A stretch of 64,000 nucleotides of DNA, from positions 1,984,001 through 2,048,000 of the forward strand of contig NZ_CP034073.1 in NCBI RefSeq assembly GCF_003855155.1, read 5' to 3'. Each line of letters starts with the position of its first letter. The first letter of the stretch is position 1. The notes under the pieces were generated by a model. It was not told the DNA's origin. It did not search any database and saw only the letters and a list, made by a program, of their open reading frames with translations. Both the position numbers and the translations under genes were made by a program. This document shows, one piece after another, positions 46,478-55,982 of this stretch. The stretch comes from Shewanella psychromarinicola (GTDB lineage: Bacteria > Pseudomonadota > Gammaproteobacteria > Enterobacterales > Shewanellaceae).

Positions 46478-47932
46478 GTGAAAGATATAGTGGCAAAAGT
46501 TAAAGTAAAACAAGAAGAAGCGTTATCAATTAAATTTAGTCATCAAATGGGCCCTGGTGATCAACGGGTATTTGATCTGTATTTTTATTTGCCAACAGAA
46601 ATGGGCATTGGTTCGCATACCTTAGATGAAGAGGATTATTATCACAGTAGTATTCTTGGACGTCGTTCTTATTATTCTAAAGGACTGCATTTACCGTTAG
46701 TCCAGTCACGTTTTGTCAGTTTAAATAAACGAACGTTAGAAGAGTTTCGTTTATACCTTAACTTATTCGCTTATCAATTTGCTGTCGCCATTGAAACTGA
46801 TGCCAAAGAGTTACAACAAAATACTGACACAAGTGAGTTTTATCCGGCATTAGATGAGCTGTGTGATGTGGTTACGCAACTATTTAAAAAGTTTCGGCGT
46901 AATGAACCGAACGATCCTAAGTGGAAATCTTATTTTGAGCATGCCGATAATTACCTGTCCTGGTTTTGTGAGCAGCAGCTATTAAAGACATTGGCTCGAA
47001 GCCCTAGAAGTGCTGACTATAGTGATGTTAAAGAAAAAGTATTAAATTTATGCTGTAGTGAGAATCACTATAGAGAGCAAGAGTGCAAATACAACTCGTT
47101 GCAGACTCAGCTTGATGCTAACCGGATCTCTAATAAAATGCTTCTTTTAAGACGCTTAATTCAACAAGGTGTTGTTTTAAAAGAAGAATTAAAGCCATTA
47201 GGCGTCGGTCTCAAAAAATTCGTAACTGGAGTTGCCACGGGGCTTGTGATGCTGGTGGTATCGGCATTGATAATAAAAGCCCAAGGTTTCTTTAATGGAT
47301 TAACCTTGACCTTGCTGCTGACGTTAGCGGTTATTTATGGTTTTAGGGAAATCTTTAAAGAGGATTTTCGTAATGCTATGTGGCGGTTTATCCAACGAGG
47401 CCGTCCAAGGTGGAGCCGTATTTTACGTGATACTACCACCCAAACTGTGGTCGCTAAACAATTAGTTTGGCTCGAATTTATGCGCAGTCAAGATATCCCA
47501 AAAGCGGTTTCTGATATCATGAAGCAACGCCACAGTCAGAATAAAGTGGATTCAGAAGTTCTGCATTATCGTATTGCAACCAAGGTGACAAATAAGCCCT
47601 TTGAGGCGGATTATTCACAAATTCAAGAACAAGTGAATTTTAGTCTAGTGCCTTTTGCTCGTCATTTAGAACGTGGTAAAGCGAAGATATATAAAGAAAC
47701 CGAAGGTAATATTAGCAATGAGTCTGTTGAGCGTCGCTATCAAGTCAATTTGGTTGCTGTGTTGCGTGATGGCAAACAGGAACCTGAATATGCCCGCTTT
47801 AAAGTGACCATGAACCGTTCAAGTATTATTGATATTCATGAAAGTAAGCTGCCTGATAATGTACAACCTTTTAGGCTTGAGTCTGACGAACTCCTTCCAG
47901 AGGTTGTTAGTCATTCTAATCCGCACACATAA
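46478..47932 (+). CDS. uncharacterised 484-aa two-helix membrane protein
   Basis: I do not recognise this protein. Residues 1-~240 are soluble and helical, starting KDIVAKVKVKQEEALS, with FDLYFYLPTEMGIGSH and a Tyr-rich segment DYYHSSILGRRSYYSKG. Two close membrane helices follow at ~248-285 (FVTGVATGLVMLVVSALIIK and TLTLLLTLAVIYGF). A C-terminal ~200 residues is again soluble with beta-rich MNRSSIIDIHE. Starts GTG 46478 (AAGG close by) or GTG 46490. It lies 77 bp after the ToxS/VtrC-like gene in the same direction; a shared function is possible but not shown. Confidence 0.75.
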   Translation: MKDIVAKVKVKQEEALSIKFSHQMGPGDQRVFDLYFYLPTEMGIGSHTLDEEDYYHSSILGRRSYYSKGLHLPLVQSRFVSLNKRTLEEFRLYLNLFAYQFAVAIETDAKELQQNTDTSEFYPALDELCDVVTQLFKKFRRNEPNDPKWKSYFEHADNYLSWFCEQQLLKTLARSPRSADYSDVKEKVLNLCCSENHYREQECKYNSLQTQLDANRISNKMLLLRRLIQQGVVLKEELKPLGVGLKKFVTGVATGLVMLVVSALIIKAQGFFNGLTLTLLLTLAVIYGFREIFKEDFRNAMWRFIQRGRPRWSRILRDTTTQTVVAKQLVWLEFMRSQDIPKAVSDIMKQRHSQNKVDSEVLHYRIATKVTNKPFEADYSQIQEQVNFSLVPFARHLERGKAKIYKETEGNISNESVERRYQVNLVAVLRDGKQEPEYARFKVTMNRSSIIDIHESKLPDNVQPFRLESDELLPEVVSHSNPHT

Positions 47933-48037
47933 GACTACAGATGAAGTAATTAAAAATAGTTTTCTTTTATAGCTTTATTTCTATTTATTAATAACTTGAC
48001 GTTATTCATCTTCTGTTCAACGGTCAATATTGATCAC

Positions 48038-48068
48038 CACCTGACGTTAAGCAACGCTGTGTCAGGTG
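48038..48068. terminator. convergent-gene hairpin
   Basis: cacctgac (48038-48045) pairs with gtcaggtg (48061-48068) between two convergent genes. The T tract is weak, so termination is less certain. Confidence 0.5.
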
Positions 48069-48074
48069 ATTGAA

Positions 48075-50333
48075 TCAGTCAATTTTCGAGGATGATGTGG
48101 CTTTGGTAGGGCGAGTAAATGCTTGGCAAATATTTTGGTCAACAGATTGTTTAGCACGTTTTAAGGCTATTTCAGCGTTAGCAAGGTATTGGTCCAAACT
48201 TTGTCGCTGTAAATAACTCGCGATACCAATGTTAATTCCTTCACCCAAATTCTTTTCTTCCAGACACTGCATCATATTAATCGCATATTGATGGGCTGAG
48301 TTTGCATTCGTTTCGGTCAACAATATGACTAGCTTTCCGAGCTGCCATTGCGCAATTTGATAATTAAGCGGTAACTCAATCAGTAACTGTAGCTCAATGT
48401 CTTTTTGACGCTTTTCAAGTTGGCTCATATTGCCCATATTGCTGAAAATGCCTTCTGGATTAATGTCCATTACGAGTAAGCTTGAATGTTCTTTAGTGAG
48501 CTCACTAAGGTTGATAAAGTAATTTTCAAGCTCATTTAAACGTAATACTATGGCGCTTCGATGGCCAATGACGTTACTGCTGTTTTGGGCCGACACCACT
48601 GGCGTGGTCTGTTCAAAAGTACAAATAAGGTATTCAATATCACCTTCGAATGTAAGTTGACCTGTTAATGTCGTTTTTAAGCAATGCTCATAACGGCCAT
48701 GGTTAAATGGCATAATTTGCGCGGTCCACTCCCCCTGTAAGCTAATTTGCGCGGTTATGTTCTGCCATTGATTATGCAGTTCATCGCCGAGTAATTCTGT
48801 GATAGAAATATCAGTGTCTCCGTGTAAAGACATCAGCTGATCAAATTGCTTATTACATTTTATTATCATGCCACTGGCATCGGTTAGCGCCGTAGCGACA
48901 GCACAGTTGCTCATTAATTGATAGAGATAGGCTTGGCTCTGACTATCAAATAATGCGGTAATATCTTCAAATGTGACTAACCAATAATACTCATTACTGT
49001 TAGGGCATTTTTCTCTGCGAATATGAGTTTGTAACATACTACTATTAAGCGTTTCTAAATTGATCTCACCATTCCATTGCTTATGATGAGTTAATGCATC
49101 TTTAATGTGGTTGAAACGATCATCATCAAGATGCAGTACTCGTTGTAAACTGCGATCTTTGAGATCATCAATTGGTAAGGATAGTGCGGCAGCGGCTTTG
49201 GCATTAACGCTCTGGATACGGCCACTATCATTGACGATTAAGCAGCTTAATTCACTGCTAAACAAACTGTTACTCAATTGAAGGCTATTTTGCCTCGCGC
49301 GTCTCTCAAGTACAAATCGATGTCTTAATATAATCAGTAAACTGGCTAACAGTGCTATCAAGCATCCTGCAACTATGATGAGTATTCGCCATTGAGCATA
49401 GCGAGTGGCAATGTCTTCATGGCGAATATAAGACAATAAAAAGTATTCTCTTTTGTTTTCGTATTGGTTGGTTAACTCGACTTTTAAATACACAAAAGTG
49501 GAGTCTTGGCTGTGAAACTGACCAAAGTTATTCATTGCTATTACACGCCACAATTCTGGGTAAGTTTGTTTTAAACTTGCCCCAAGTGTGTTGGGCATAC
49601 TGTCTAATGGCGCAGGTTGAGAGGCACCCGCATAGAGGAAACCTTGAGTATCAAGCAGGAGTAATGGTGAATTTTGATTAAAAAAAGCAGGCTTTATTGT
49701 TTCCAGTAGTTTAACGATAGAATTGTAAGTGACCAAATAACCTTTAATACTTTGGTCTGGGTTTTCTATCCACGATAACTGATAAAAATAAGGTTCTAAT
49801 ATGCCATCAATAGGAGTAAACGCCATTGGTGACGTGTAAATATCATTGCCGCCCATATTTCTACCCGAGCCCAATAACGCGGCGGGTAGTTGCATGTTAT
49901 TGAAACTACCCGTGGTGGCAAATTGGAGTTCTCCTTGAGGAGTAAATAATGCCAGCCCAAGTAGTTCAGGAATATTTTCAGTCAATGAATTCCAGTTTTC
50001 GATGGTCTTTAATTGCAGTTTGTCTGATGGGTTTTGCAGATATTGTCGCAGTAATTCACCTTTTGCGATGGTTTGGGTTCTAAACTGCAAAAATGAGACT
50101 TTATCAGAGGCTAAAGACGCTACCGTTTGCAACTCACTGTAGCGTTGATCTGCCCAATCTTCTTGCAGGCGACGCTCGCCTAGATTGACCACCATATTAG
50201 TGACGATAAACACCACAATTAATAAAATAATCAATTGGCTTAGCAGCGAAAGAATGTGCTGTTGCGACCAATGACTCGCTTGTGAAGAAATTAATAACGA
50301 GTTTGAAGAACCCACTGCTTTGTGTTTAGACAT
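48075..50333 (-). CDS. Cache-PAS sensor protein with degenerate GGDEF domain
   Basis: A 752-aa membrane protein. A first membrane helix (~33-50) and a periplasmic dCache-like domain (~52-315) with LGLALFTPQGELQFATTGSF and PLLLLDTQGFLYAG strands are followed by a second helix (~318-338). Cytoplasmic PAS-like domains come next (LIVNDSGRIQSVNAKAAAAL and ATALTDASGMIIKCNKQFDQ). The C-terminal ~150 residues follow a GGDEF-domain outline (LLVMDINPEGIFSNMG through IALKRAKQ), but where GGDEF should be it reads WQLGKLVILL. It therefore probably does not make cyclic-di-GMP and may act as a receptor or partner. Confidence 0.78.
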   Translation of the reverse strand: MSKHKAVGSSNSLLISSQASHWSQQHILSLLSQLIILLIVVFIVTNMVVNLGERRLQEDWADQRYSELQTVASLASDKVSFLQFRTQTIAKGELLRQYLQNPSDKLQLKTIENWNSLTENIPELLGLALFTPQGELQFATTGSFNNMQLPAALLGSGRNMGGNDIYTSPMAFTPIDGILEPYFYQLSWIENPDQSIKGYLVTYNSIVKLLETIKPAFFNQNSPLLLLDTQGFLYAGASQPAPLDSMPNTLGASLKQTYPELWRVIAMNNFGQFHSQDSTFVYLKVELTNQYENKREYFLLSYIRHEDIATRYAQWRILIIVAGCLIALLASLLIILRHRFVLERRARQNSLQLSNSLFSSELSCLIVNDSGRIQSVNAKAAAALSLPIDDLKDRSLQRVLHLDDDRFNHIKDALTHHKQWNGEINLETLNSSMLQTHIRREKCPNSNEYYWLVTFEDITALFDSQSQAYLYQLMSNCAVATALTDASGMIIKCNKQFDQLMSLHGDTDISITELLGDELHNQWQNITAQISLQGEWTAQIMPFNHGRYEHCLKTTLTGQLTFEGDIEYLICTFEQTTPVVSAQNSSNVIGHRSAIVLRLNELENYFINLSELTKEHSSLLVMDINPEGIFSNMGNMSQLEKRQKDIELQLLIELPLNYQIAQWQLGKLVILLTETNANSAHQYAINMMQCLEEKNLGEGINIGIASYLQRQSLDQYLANAEIALKRAKQSVDQNICQAFTRPTKATSSSKID

Positions 50334-50421
50334 GGTGCCACTTTTTTAGCATTCTCTTACTGGCAATACTAGCATGAAGCCGACGTTGGCGAAAACGTCT
50401 AGGTATCAATAGCCCATTTAT

Positions 50422-51039
50422 TTAACCAATTTTATCCAGTTCGCGTTGTTTAAATATTGCACCGTTTTGCTCTGCGATACCGCGGCAACGTTCGATGTTT
50501 ACATTAGCCAGTCCGTTAATGGCACTGACTTGTACTTGCGGTATGTATTGAGGTGCGAGTTGAATAAATTCAAGCAGTGCCTTATAGGAATTTGCCAGCT
50601 TGGGGTGACAGTGTTGCTGGTAGCTTTCTGGGGTGTCGGCATTAAGTGAAATTGACAGGCTGTCTATGCATTGGCTGAGCTCTGGCAAAATATTACGACG
50701 ATGAAAGTGGTTGCCCAATCCATCGGTATTAAGCCTTACACGCCCACCTTGTGCTTTTATGGCATGGGCAAGCTGCAGCAAACATTCAAGGTTTAACGTT
50801 GGTTCACCAAAGCCGCAAAAGACATATTCTTCCACGTCATGCACATTACCTAACAAGGGTAAAACATCCTCTGCGGTAATACGTTGACTGAGTGATAAGT
50901 CGAAGTCGTGCACTTGTTTCGATCCATTATGCTTAGGGCAAAACTGGCATCTTAAGGTGCATCTTGCCGTAATATTGAGATAACGGTGATTGCCGATATC
51001 GTAAACTAAGGTTGGCGTGGGTGAGGTAGAGGCGTTCAT
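50422..51039 (-). CDS. TatD-linked radical SAM protein
   Basis: A 205-aa radical SAM enzyme. The 4Fe-4S cluster cysteines are in CTLRCQFCPKHNG (C-x3-C-x2-C), followed by the glycine-rich motif VFCGFGEPTLN that binds SAM, LNTDGLGN and SLNADTPESYQQ. It resembles the small TatD-associated radical SAM family, whose reaction is not established. No tatD gene is beside it here. It lies between the sensor gene and the RND operon, each with its own spacer. Confidence 0.8.
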   Translation of the reverse strand: MNASTSPTPTLVYDIGNHRYLNITARCTLRCQFCPKHNGSKQVHDFDLSLSQRITAEDVLPLLGNVHDVEEYVFCGFGEPTLNLECLLQLAHAIKAQGGRVRLNTDGLGNHFHRRNILPELSQCIDSLSISLNADTPESYQQHCHPKLANSYKALLEFIQLAPQYIPQVQVSAINGLANVNIERCRGIAEQNGAIFKQRELDKIG

Positions 51040-51128
51040 GGCAGCTTTTTATTATGGAGAACAGGGTAAGTATTGTAGCTAAATATCGAATGTGACTATG
51101 TTGCTTAGCTCGCAGTTTTTACAGCAAA

Positions 51129-51157
51129 AAAAACAGAGCTGATTTAGCTCTGTTTTT
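51129..51157 (-). terminator. terminator of the RND efflux operon
   Basis: A 12-bp perfect stem, aaaaacagagct (51129-51140) with agctctgttttt (51146-51157), 18 bp past the end of the RND gene. Confidence 0.92.
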
Positions 51158-51174
51158 GGGACTAACGATATGGG

Positions 51175-54100
51175 TTAATGGTGTTCATCAGAGCCTAATG
51201 GTTCCGCAACTGTTTTGGGTTGCCACCACCACATAAAAACGCGTCGTAATAAGCGCCTTATATCATCCAGAATAATGTACAAGATGGGCACCAAAATTAA
51301 CGTCACTACCGTTGAGAATAAAATACCAAATGCTAGAGATGTCGCCATTGGGATAACAATTTTAGCCTGTAAGCTTTTTTCCATAATAATGGGCACCAAG
51401 CCAAAAAAGGTGGTTAACGAGGTAAGGATGATTGCCCTAAAACGATAACAACCAGAATCGATAGCCGATTGCATTAGCGACTTGCCTTCTTCGCGGGCTC
51501 GGTTAACAAAGTCGACCAAAATGAGTGAGTCGTTTACCACTACCCCGGCTAACGCCACAATACCGCATAAGCTCAACACACTCATGGATAAGCCTAGAAT
51601 ATAGTGGCCAAACAAGGCGCCAATCATGCCAAACGGGATGACCGACATAATGATTAACGGTTGCGTGTACGATTTTAATGGAATGGCCATTAAGGCATAA
51701 ATGGTAAACATGGCAAAGAAAAATCCTTGCGCTAAACCAAGCATAGCATTTTGCTCGTCTAAGCTGCCGCCATCTAATGCTGACGTTACTTTAGGGAATC
51801 GTGCGGTTAATTCGGGTAAAAAATCTTGCTGAATTTCGGCGACCACTTTCGATGGTTCAACGTTGTTTTTATTCACATTGGCGCTGATGGTAATCGCTCG
51901 GCGGCCATCAACCCGGGTGATCGACGCGTACGACTCACCCATTTCGATATCTGCTACGGTTGAAAACGGCACTGCTGCGCCTGACGGGGTGCGGATCAGC
52001 ATGTTTTCAAGGTCACCCACAGTGCGGCGTTGTTCGAGCGGGTAACGCACCATGACTTTGACTTCTTCTTTATTACGCAAAATACGTTGGGCTTCATAAC
52101 CATAAAAACCGTACCGAACTTGGCGAGCTAAATCTGACAGTGTCAGCCCTTGCGCTTCGGCTTCAGGACGGATATTTAACCGAATTTCGTGCGAACCTGA
52201 AGAAAAGTTATCGGTAATATCAAATACGCCTTCATAAGTGGCCAATTTAGACTTAAGCACTTTGGCCGCTTCAGACAGTTGGTTTAAATCACTTGAGGTT
52301 AAGCGAAACGATAAATCGCCGCCAGCATCGTTGGTGCTGGCATTGATGTTAAGCTTTTTAACTGACAATAACTCGGGTAATTGTTTACGCCATTCTTCAG
52401 CAATAGCGACGCCGTCTACTTCACGGTCTTCGCCTTTAGTCAGCTCGGTAAACACAAAGGCACTGCTGCGTGAGCTTAGTTCGATGTAGCTGTGCTTCAC
52501 CATGGGGTAACCGTATTGGTCTTCAAGTTTGGCGTTCATCTTGTATAACGCATCTTCGACTTGTTGCAGCACTTTTAAGGTGTTCTGCTCAGAACTGCCT
52601 TCTTCCATTTCAAGCTGCACTTGAATAAAGTCCGATGGAATATCAGGGAAGAAAACCCAGCGTACTTTGCCGCTTTGCACTAAAGCAAGTGACAGAATTA
52701 ATACCCCCACAAATACCGCCACGACGTTGTAGCGACGCTTAATGCAGCGCTCAAGAAAATGACGATAGGTGTTGTGAATGAAATGCTGTAACCATTCGTT
52801 GATAGCAAATTTAAAGCGTGAGAAAGGATTCGTTGGGGCGGTGCGTTTTCTGATTTTCATGTGAGCTAAATGTGCGGGTAAAATCAGTTTTGATTCGATC
52901 AGCGAAAAGGCTAAACACAAAATCACCACCATACCGATGGATTTCCAAATAATGCCCATGGGCCCAGACACCATGATCATGGGGATAAAGGCTGCAATAG
53001 TGGTGAGCACCCCAAAGGTGGCTGGCATCGCCACTTTTTGTACCCCTTTTATCACATTATCTAAAGAGTGGCCGTTTTCCTCTAACTCGGTATAGGCACT
53101 TTCTCCGATGACAATGGCATCGTCGACGACGATCCCCAGCACCAGAATGAACGCGAATAAGGTCAGCATATTAATCGACATGTTAAACGGTTCAAGCGGC
53201 ATTAATAACATGGTGCCCAAAAAGCACACAGGTAAGCCCATCATTACCCAAAAAGCGAGTTTAAGATCTAAGAATAAGGCCAGAATAATAAACACCAGCA
53301 GAGCGCCATAAAACATGTTCGACAACATCATGTTTAAACGCCCTTGCAGGTAGTGAGTTAAATCACCCCAGGTATCAAGTTGAATATTGCTTGGTAAGGT
53401 TTTTTTACGTTCGGCGACGTAAGCCTTAACTTGTGATGAAATATCTAAGGCATTTTGATCGTCAATACTGGTGATTTCAATTACCGCAGCCGGTTTGCCG
53501 TTAAAGCGGGTGTATTCCAGACGTTCTTCAAAATCATCATTAATTGTGGCCACTTGCGGTAACATAATCCGGCTGCCGTCTGGGCGCGTTTCTACCACAA
53601 TCTGCGCAAAGTCATCTGCGGTATAAGCTTGGCCTTTTGTGCGCAGTAGGATGTCACCATCTTGGGCCCGAATAGAACCGCCGGGTAAATCAATCGACGA
53701 GTTTTGTACCGCTAAAGCCACTTGAGTAAACGTAATGCCATATTCGCGTAGTTTGTCTTCCGACAGTTCGATGCCTATTTCGTAGTCGCGAACTCCGGTG
53801 ACTTTTGCGCGAGTCACTGCTGGTAAGTCGGTAATGTCGTCTCTGATCGCTTTAGCCATTTCTTTCATGTCATGCAGGTTCATGTCGCCATAAACAGATA
53901 CCCAAATCACATTGTTTTCTGGCTTTATTTGGTAAATATTGGGTTTTTCGATGTTGTCAGGGAAGGTTGCAATGGCATCGATACGCAGTTTAGCTTCATC
54001 TAGTACTTGCTGCACATCGTAACCGTCTTCGACCTCAATGGTCACTGAGCCAACACTATCACTGGCAACAGAAGTCACTTTTTTAATGCCGCTAATATCT

Positions 54101-54327
54101 TGAATCGCTTCTTCGATTTTTATATTAATCCCTTCTTCAATTTCTTGTGGCGCTGCGCCTGGATAGGCAACATTGATATTGATGAGATTTAATTCAAATG
54201 TTGGAAAGATTTCTTTATTAATGAGTACCGCACTAAACAAACCGCCAATAAGCAAGGCGGCCATCAGTAAGTTGGCTGCGACACTGTTGCGCGCAAACCA
54301 GGCGATGATCCCTTTATTAGTATCCAT
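51175..54327 (-). CDS. RND-family efflux pump, inner-membrane subunit
   Basis: The 1050-aa proton-driven pump has 12 membrane helices in two halves, with two large periplasmic loops. Recognisable parts are the first helix (SVAANLLMAALLIGG), the YPGAAPQEIEEGI start of the porter domain, the relay helix LGIVVDDAIVIGESAYTELE with its Asp pair, and the second-half counterpart GVVVNDSLILVDFVNRAREEG. It resembles multidrug-type AcrB/VexK-like pumps rather than heavy-metal CusA. It begins 2 bp after the adaptor gene stops, so the two are cotranscribed; the outer-membrane channel must be encoded elsewhere. Confidence 0.92.
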   Translation of the reverse strand: MDTNKGIIAWFARNSVAANLLMAALLIGGLFSAVLINKEIFPTFELNLININVAYPGAAPQEIEEGINIKIEEAIQDISGIKKVTSVASDSVGSVTIEVEDGYDVQQVLDEAKLRIDAIATFPDNIEKPNIYQIKPENNVIWVSVYGDMNLHDMKEMAKAIRDDITDLPAVTRAKVTGVRDYEIGIELSEDKLREYGITFTQVALAVQNSSIDLPGGSIRAQDGDILLRTKGQAYTADDFAQIVVETRPDGSRIMLPQVATINDDFEERLEYTRFNGKPAAVIEITSIDDQNALDISSQVKAYVAERKKTLPSNIQLDTWGDLTHYLQGRLNMMLSNMFYGALLVFIILALFLDLKLAFWVMMGLPVCFLGTMLLMPLEPFNMSINMLTLFAFILVLGIVVDDAIVIGESAYTELEENGHSLDNVIKGVQKVAMPATFGVLTTIAAFIPMIMVSGPMGIIWKSIGMVVILCLAFSLIESKLILPAHLAHMKIRKRTAPTNPFSRFKFAINEWLQHFIHNTYRHFLERCIKRRYNVVAVFVGVLILSLALVQSGKVRWVFFPDIPSDFIQVQLEMEEGSSEQNTLKVLQQVEDALYKMNAKLEDQYGYPMVKHSYIELSSRSSAFVFTELTKGEDREVDGVAIAEEWRKQLPELLSVKKLNINASTNDAGGDLSFRLTSSDLNQLSEAAKVLKSKLATYEGVFDITDNFSSGSHEIRLNIRPEAEAQGLTLSDLARQVRYGFYGYEAQRILRNKEEVKVMVRYPLEQRRTVGDLENMLIRTPSGAAVPFSTVADIEMGESYASITRVDGRRAITISANVNKNNVEPSKVVAEIQQDFLPELTARFPKVTSALDGGSLDEQNAMLGLAQGFFFAMFTIYALMAIPLKSYTQPLIIMSVIPFGMIGALFGHYILGLSMSVLSLCGIVALAGVVVNDSLILVDFVNRAREEGKSLMQSAIDSGCYRFRAIILTSLTTFFGLVPIIMEKSLQAKIVIPMATSLAFGILFSTVVTLILVPILYIILDDIRRLLRRVFMWWWQPKTVAEPLGSDEHH

Positions 54328-54329
54328 TC

Positions 54330-55529
54330 TTATTCACCTGCAGTCGTAGCGGCTTGGGCGTCAGTATCGACTGGAGCTGACTGGGTTTCTTCTCCGAGCA
54401 CTTTAATGATCTGCCCAGAATTCAAACTATTAATGCTAGTCATGGATACTCGCTCATTTGCCTTGAAGCTGCCTTGAATATAAATGGTATCGGCATCTGA
54501 ACGAATAACATTCACTGGGCGCATCTCGATAATATTGTCTGCACCAACAACGGCAACCTGACCATTTCGTACCACGTGACGTGGCAGTTTTACTACATTA
54601 TTAACCGTGCGGCCTGTGATGACGGCGTTCACAAAGCTGCCATATTTTAAGGGTAATTGTCCTTCAGTTTTATTTTTGCGTAAATACGGATCATGTATTT
54701 CTGCGACTAGATACACCATGCGAGTTTGCTCGTCGATGACGTTTTCGCTGCGAACAATATTGCCTTGCCAAGTGACTTGTTTACCTGCCAGAAATGCGGT
54801 GAGTGTGACAGCGGTTTCAGGATTATCAACCGACTCTAAATACGCGAGATCTGCATTTGTTAATGGCAGTCTAATTTCAGCAATACTGGTGTTGTAGAGT
54901 TCACCTAAGTTAGTGCCCAAGGTTACGTACTGACCTAAGTCGACATTGCGTGCTTTGATAATGCCATCAAATGGGGCCCTAATTACTGTACGTGCTAAGT
55001 TGCGTTGTGCACGGGCTAATGCGGCTTGTGCATATTTGACGTTAGCTTGTTCTTTTTTTAGCTGTGGGATCCGTAATCCGAGCTCTGGTGGTAAACCGGT
55101 ACCAAAATCTTTAAATTCAATTTTAGCGACTACACCACGGGCTTTTTCTTCATTCAATGCGGCGGTTGCTTGAGCAAGTGTCGCCTCTGCCTGTATTAGA
55201 TCCGCTTCGTAATCAGAGGGTTCAATAATGGCAAGTTGTTGGCCTTGCTTTACGACACCGCCAGCAACAAAGTCTGCTGAAATGTTCAGTAAACGCCCTT
55301 GAACTTCGGTGACTAACTGGGTTTTATATTTGGGATTAACCACGCCGTATGACGGTAAGTTGAGCGACAAGGTTTGCGGCGTGATGGTTTGCACATCAAT
55401 AATGGGCACGCTAATGGGTTCATCTTTTTGCTCGGGTGCTTCTTGTGTGCTGATAAGCAGCATGGCTGCGGCAACAAACACAGCAATGATAAGCAGTGGT
55501 GATGATCTTCTTAATATGGTTTTTATCAT
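54330..55529 (-). CDS. RND-family periplasmic adaptor (membrane fusion protein)
   Basis: A 399-aa adaptor that links the inner-membrane pump to an outer-membrane channel. An N-terminal membrane anchor (PLLIIAVFVAAAMLLIS) lacks a lipobox. The lipoyl-type half-motifs are VVNPKYKTQLVTEVQGRLLN and TVIRAPFDGIIKARNVDLGQ, separated by a helical hairpin (ATLAQATAALNEEKARG onward). A beta-barrel region and the C-terminal proximal domain (PRHVVRNGQVAVVGADN) follow. It is the first gene of the two-gene operon. Confidence 0.92.
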   Translation of the reverse strand: MIKTILRRSSPLLIIAVFVAAAMLLISTQEAPEQKDEPISVPIIDVQTITPQTLSLNLPSYGVVNPKYKTQLVTEVQGRLLNISADFVAGGVVKQGQQLAIIEPSDYEADLIQAEATLAQATAALNEEKARGVVAKIEFKDFGTGLPPELGLRIPQLKKEQANVKYAQAALARAQRNLARTVIRAPFDGIIKARNVDLGQYVTLGTNLGELYNTSIAEIRLPLTNADLAYLESVDNPETAVTLTAFLAGKQVTWQGNIVRSENVIDEQTRMVYLVAEIHDPYLRKNKTEGQLPLKYGSFVNAVITGRTVNNVVKLPRHVVRNGQVAVVGADNIIEMRPVNVIRSDADTIYIQGSFKANERVSMTSINSLNSGQIIKVLGEETQSAPVDTDAQAATTAGE

Positions 55530-55904
55530 TTCTATTGCGTATCCATGCTGAAATAATGCTTTAGACAGTTAACTACGTTGGCTAACATGTTCATTCAAAT
55601 TCATTTTATTACTCATAGCGTCTAAATTAACAGAGTATTACGTTTATCTAAATAGTTTGATGTAAATAAAATGTTTCATAAAGTTATGTTTTTTCTGATT
55701 TGGCGATAAACACTTAATAAACTGATTTTTTTTGCCATGTTTGAATAGAGATAAAATAATCCATTATATTTTATCTCTTATTAATTAGTAGGTTATATTA
55801 GATTATTCGGGTTAGTGTTTTTTGTGCACAAATTGACATTAGTTGACACTTTCTGGCTGTATTATGTCTATTTAATGATGCGATATAGTGCTTTGAGGAT
55901 AAAA
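55530..55904. other. promoter-side spacer of the RND operon, no gene
   Basis: About 375 bp, AT-rich, between the adaptor gene's start and the srmB terminator. I see no gene, and no operator I could name. Confidence 0.6.
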
Positions 55905-55931
55905 AAAGCGAATTACTGAGTAATTCGCTTT
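55905..55931 (-). terminator. srmB terminator
   Basis: An 11-bp perfect stem, aaagcgaatta (55905-55915) with taattcgcttt (55921-55931); read on the minus strand it is followed by a T tract. Confidence 0.9.
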
Positions 55932-55982
55932 AATAATCGTTAGTCAAGGTATTCTAGGACGAGGTATAGCTAAACCTGTAGG

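Noticed and set aside
51175..54327. Heavy-metal (CusA/CzcA) pump
   Set aside because: No methionine pairs or metal-binding partner genes; the adaptor and pump sequences fit the multidrug group.
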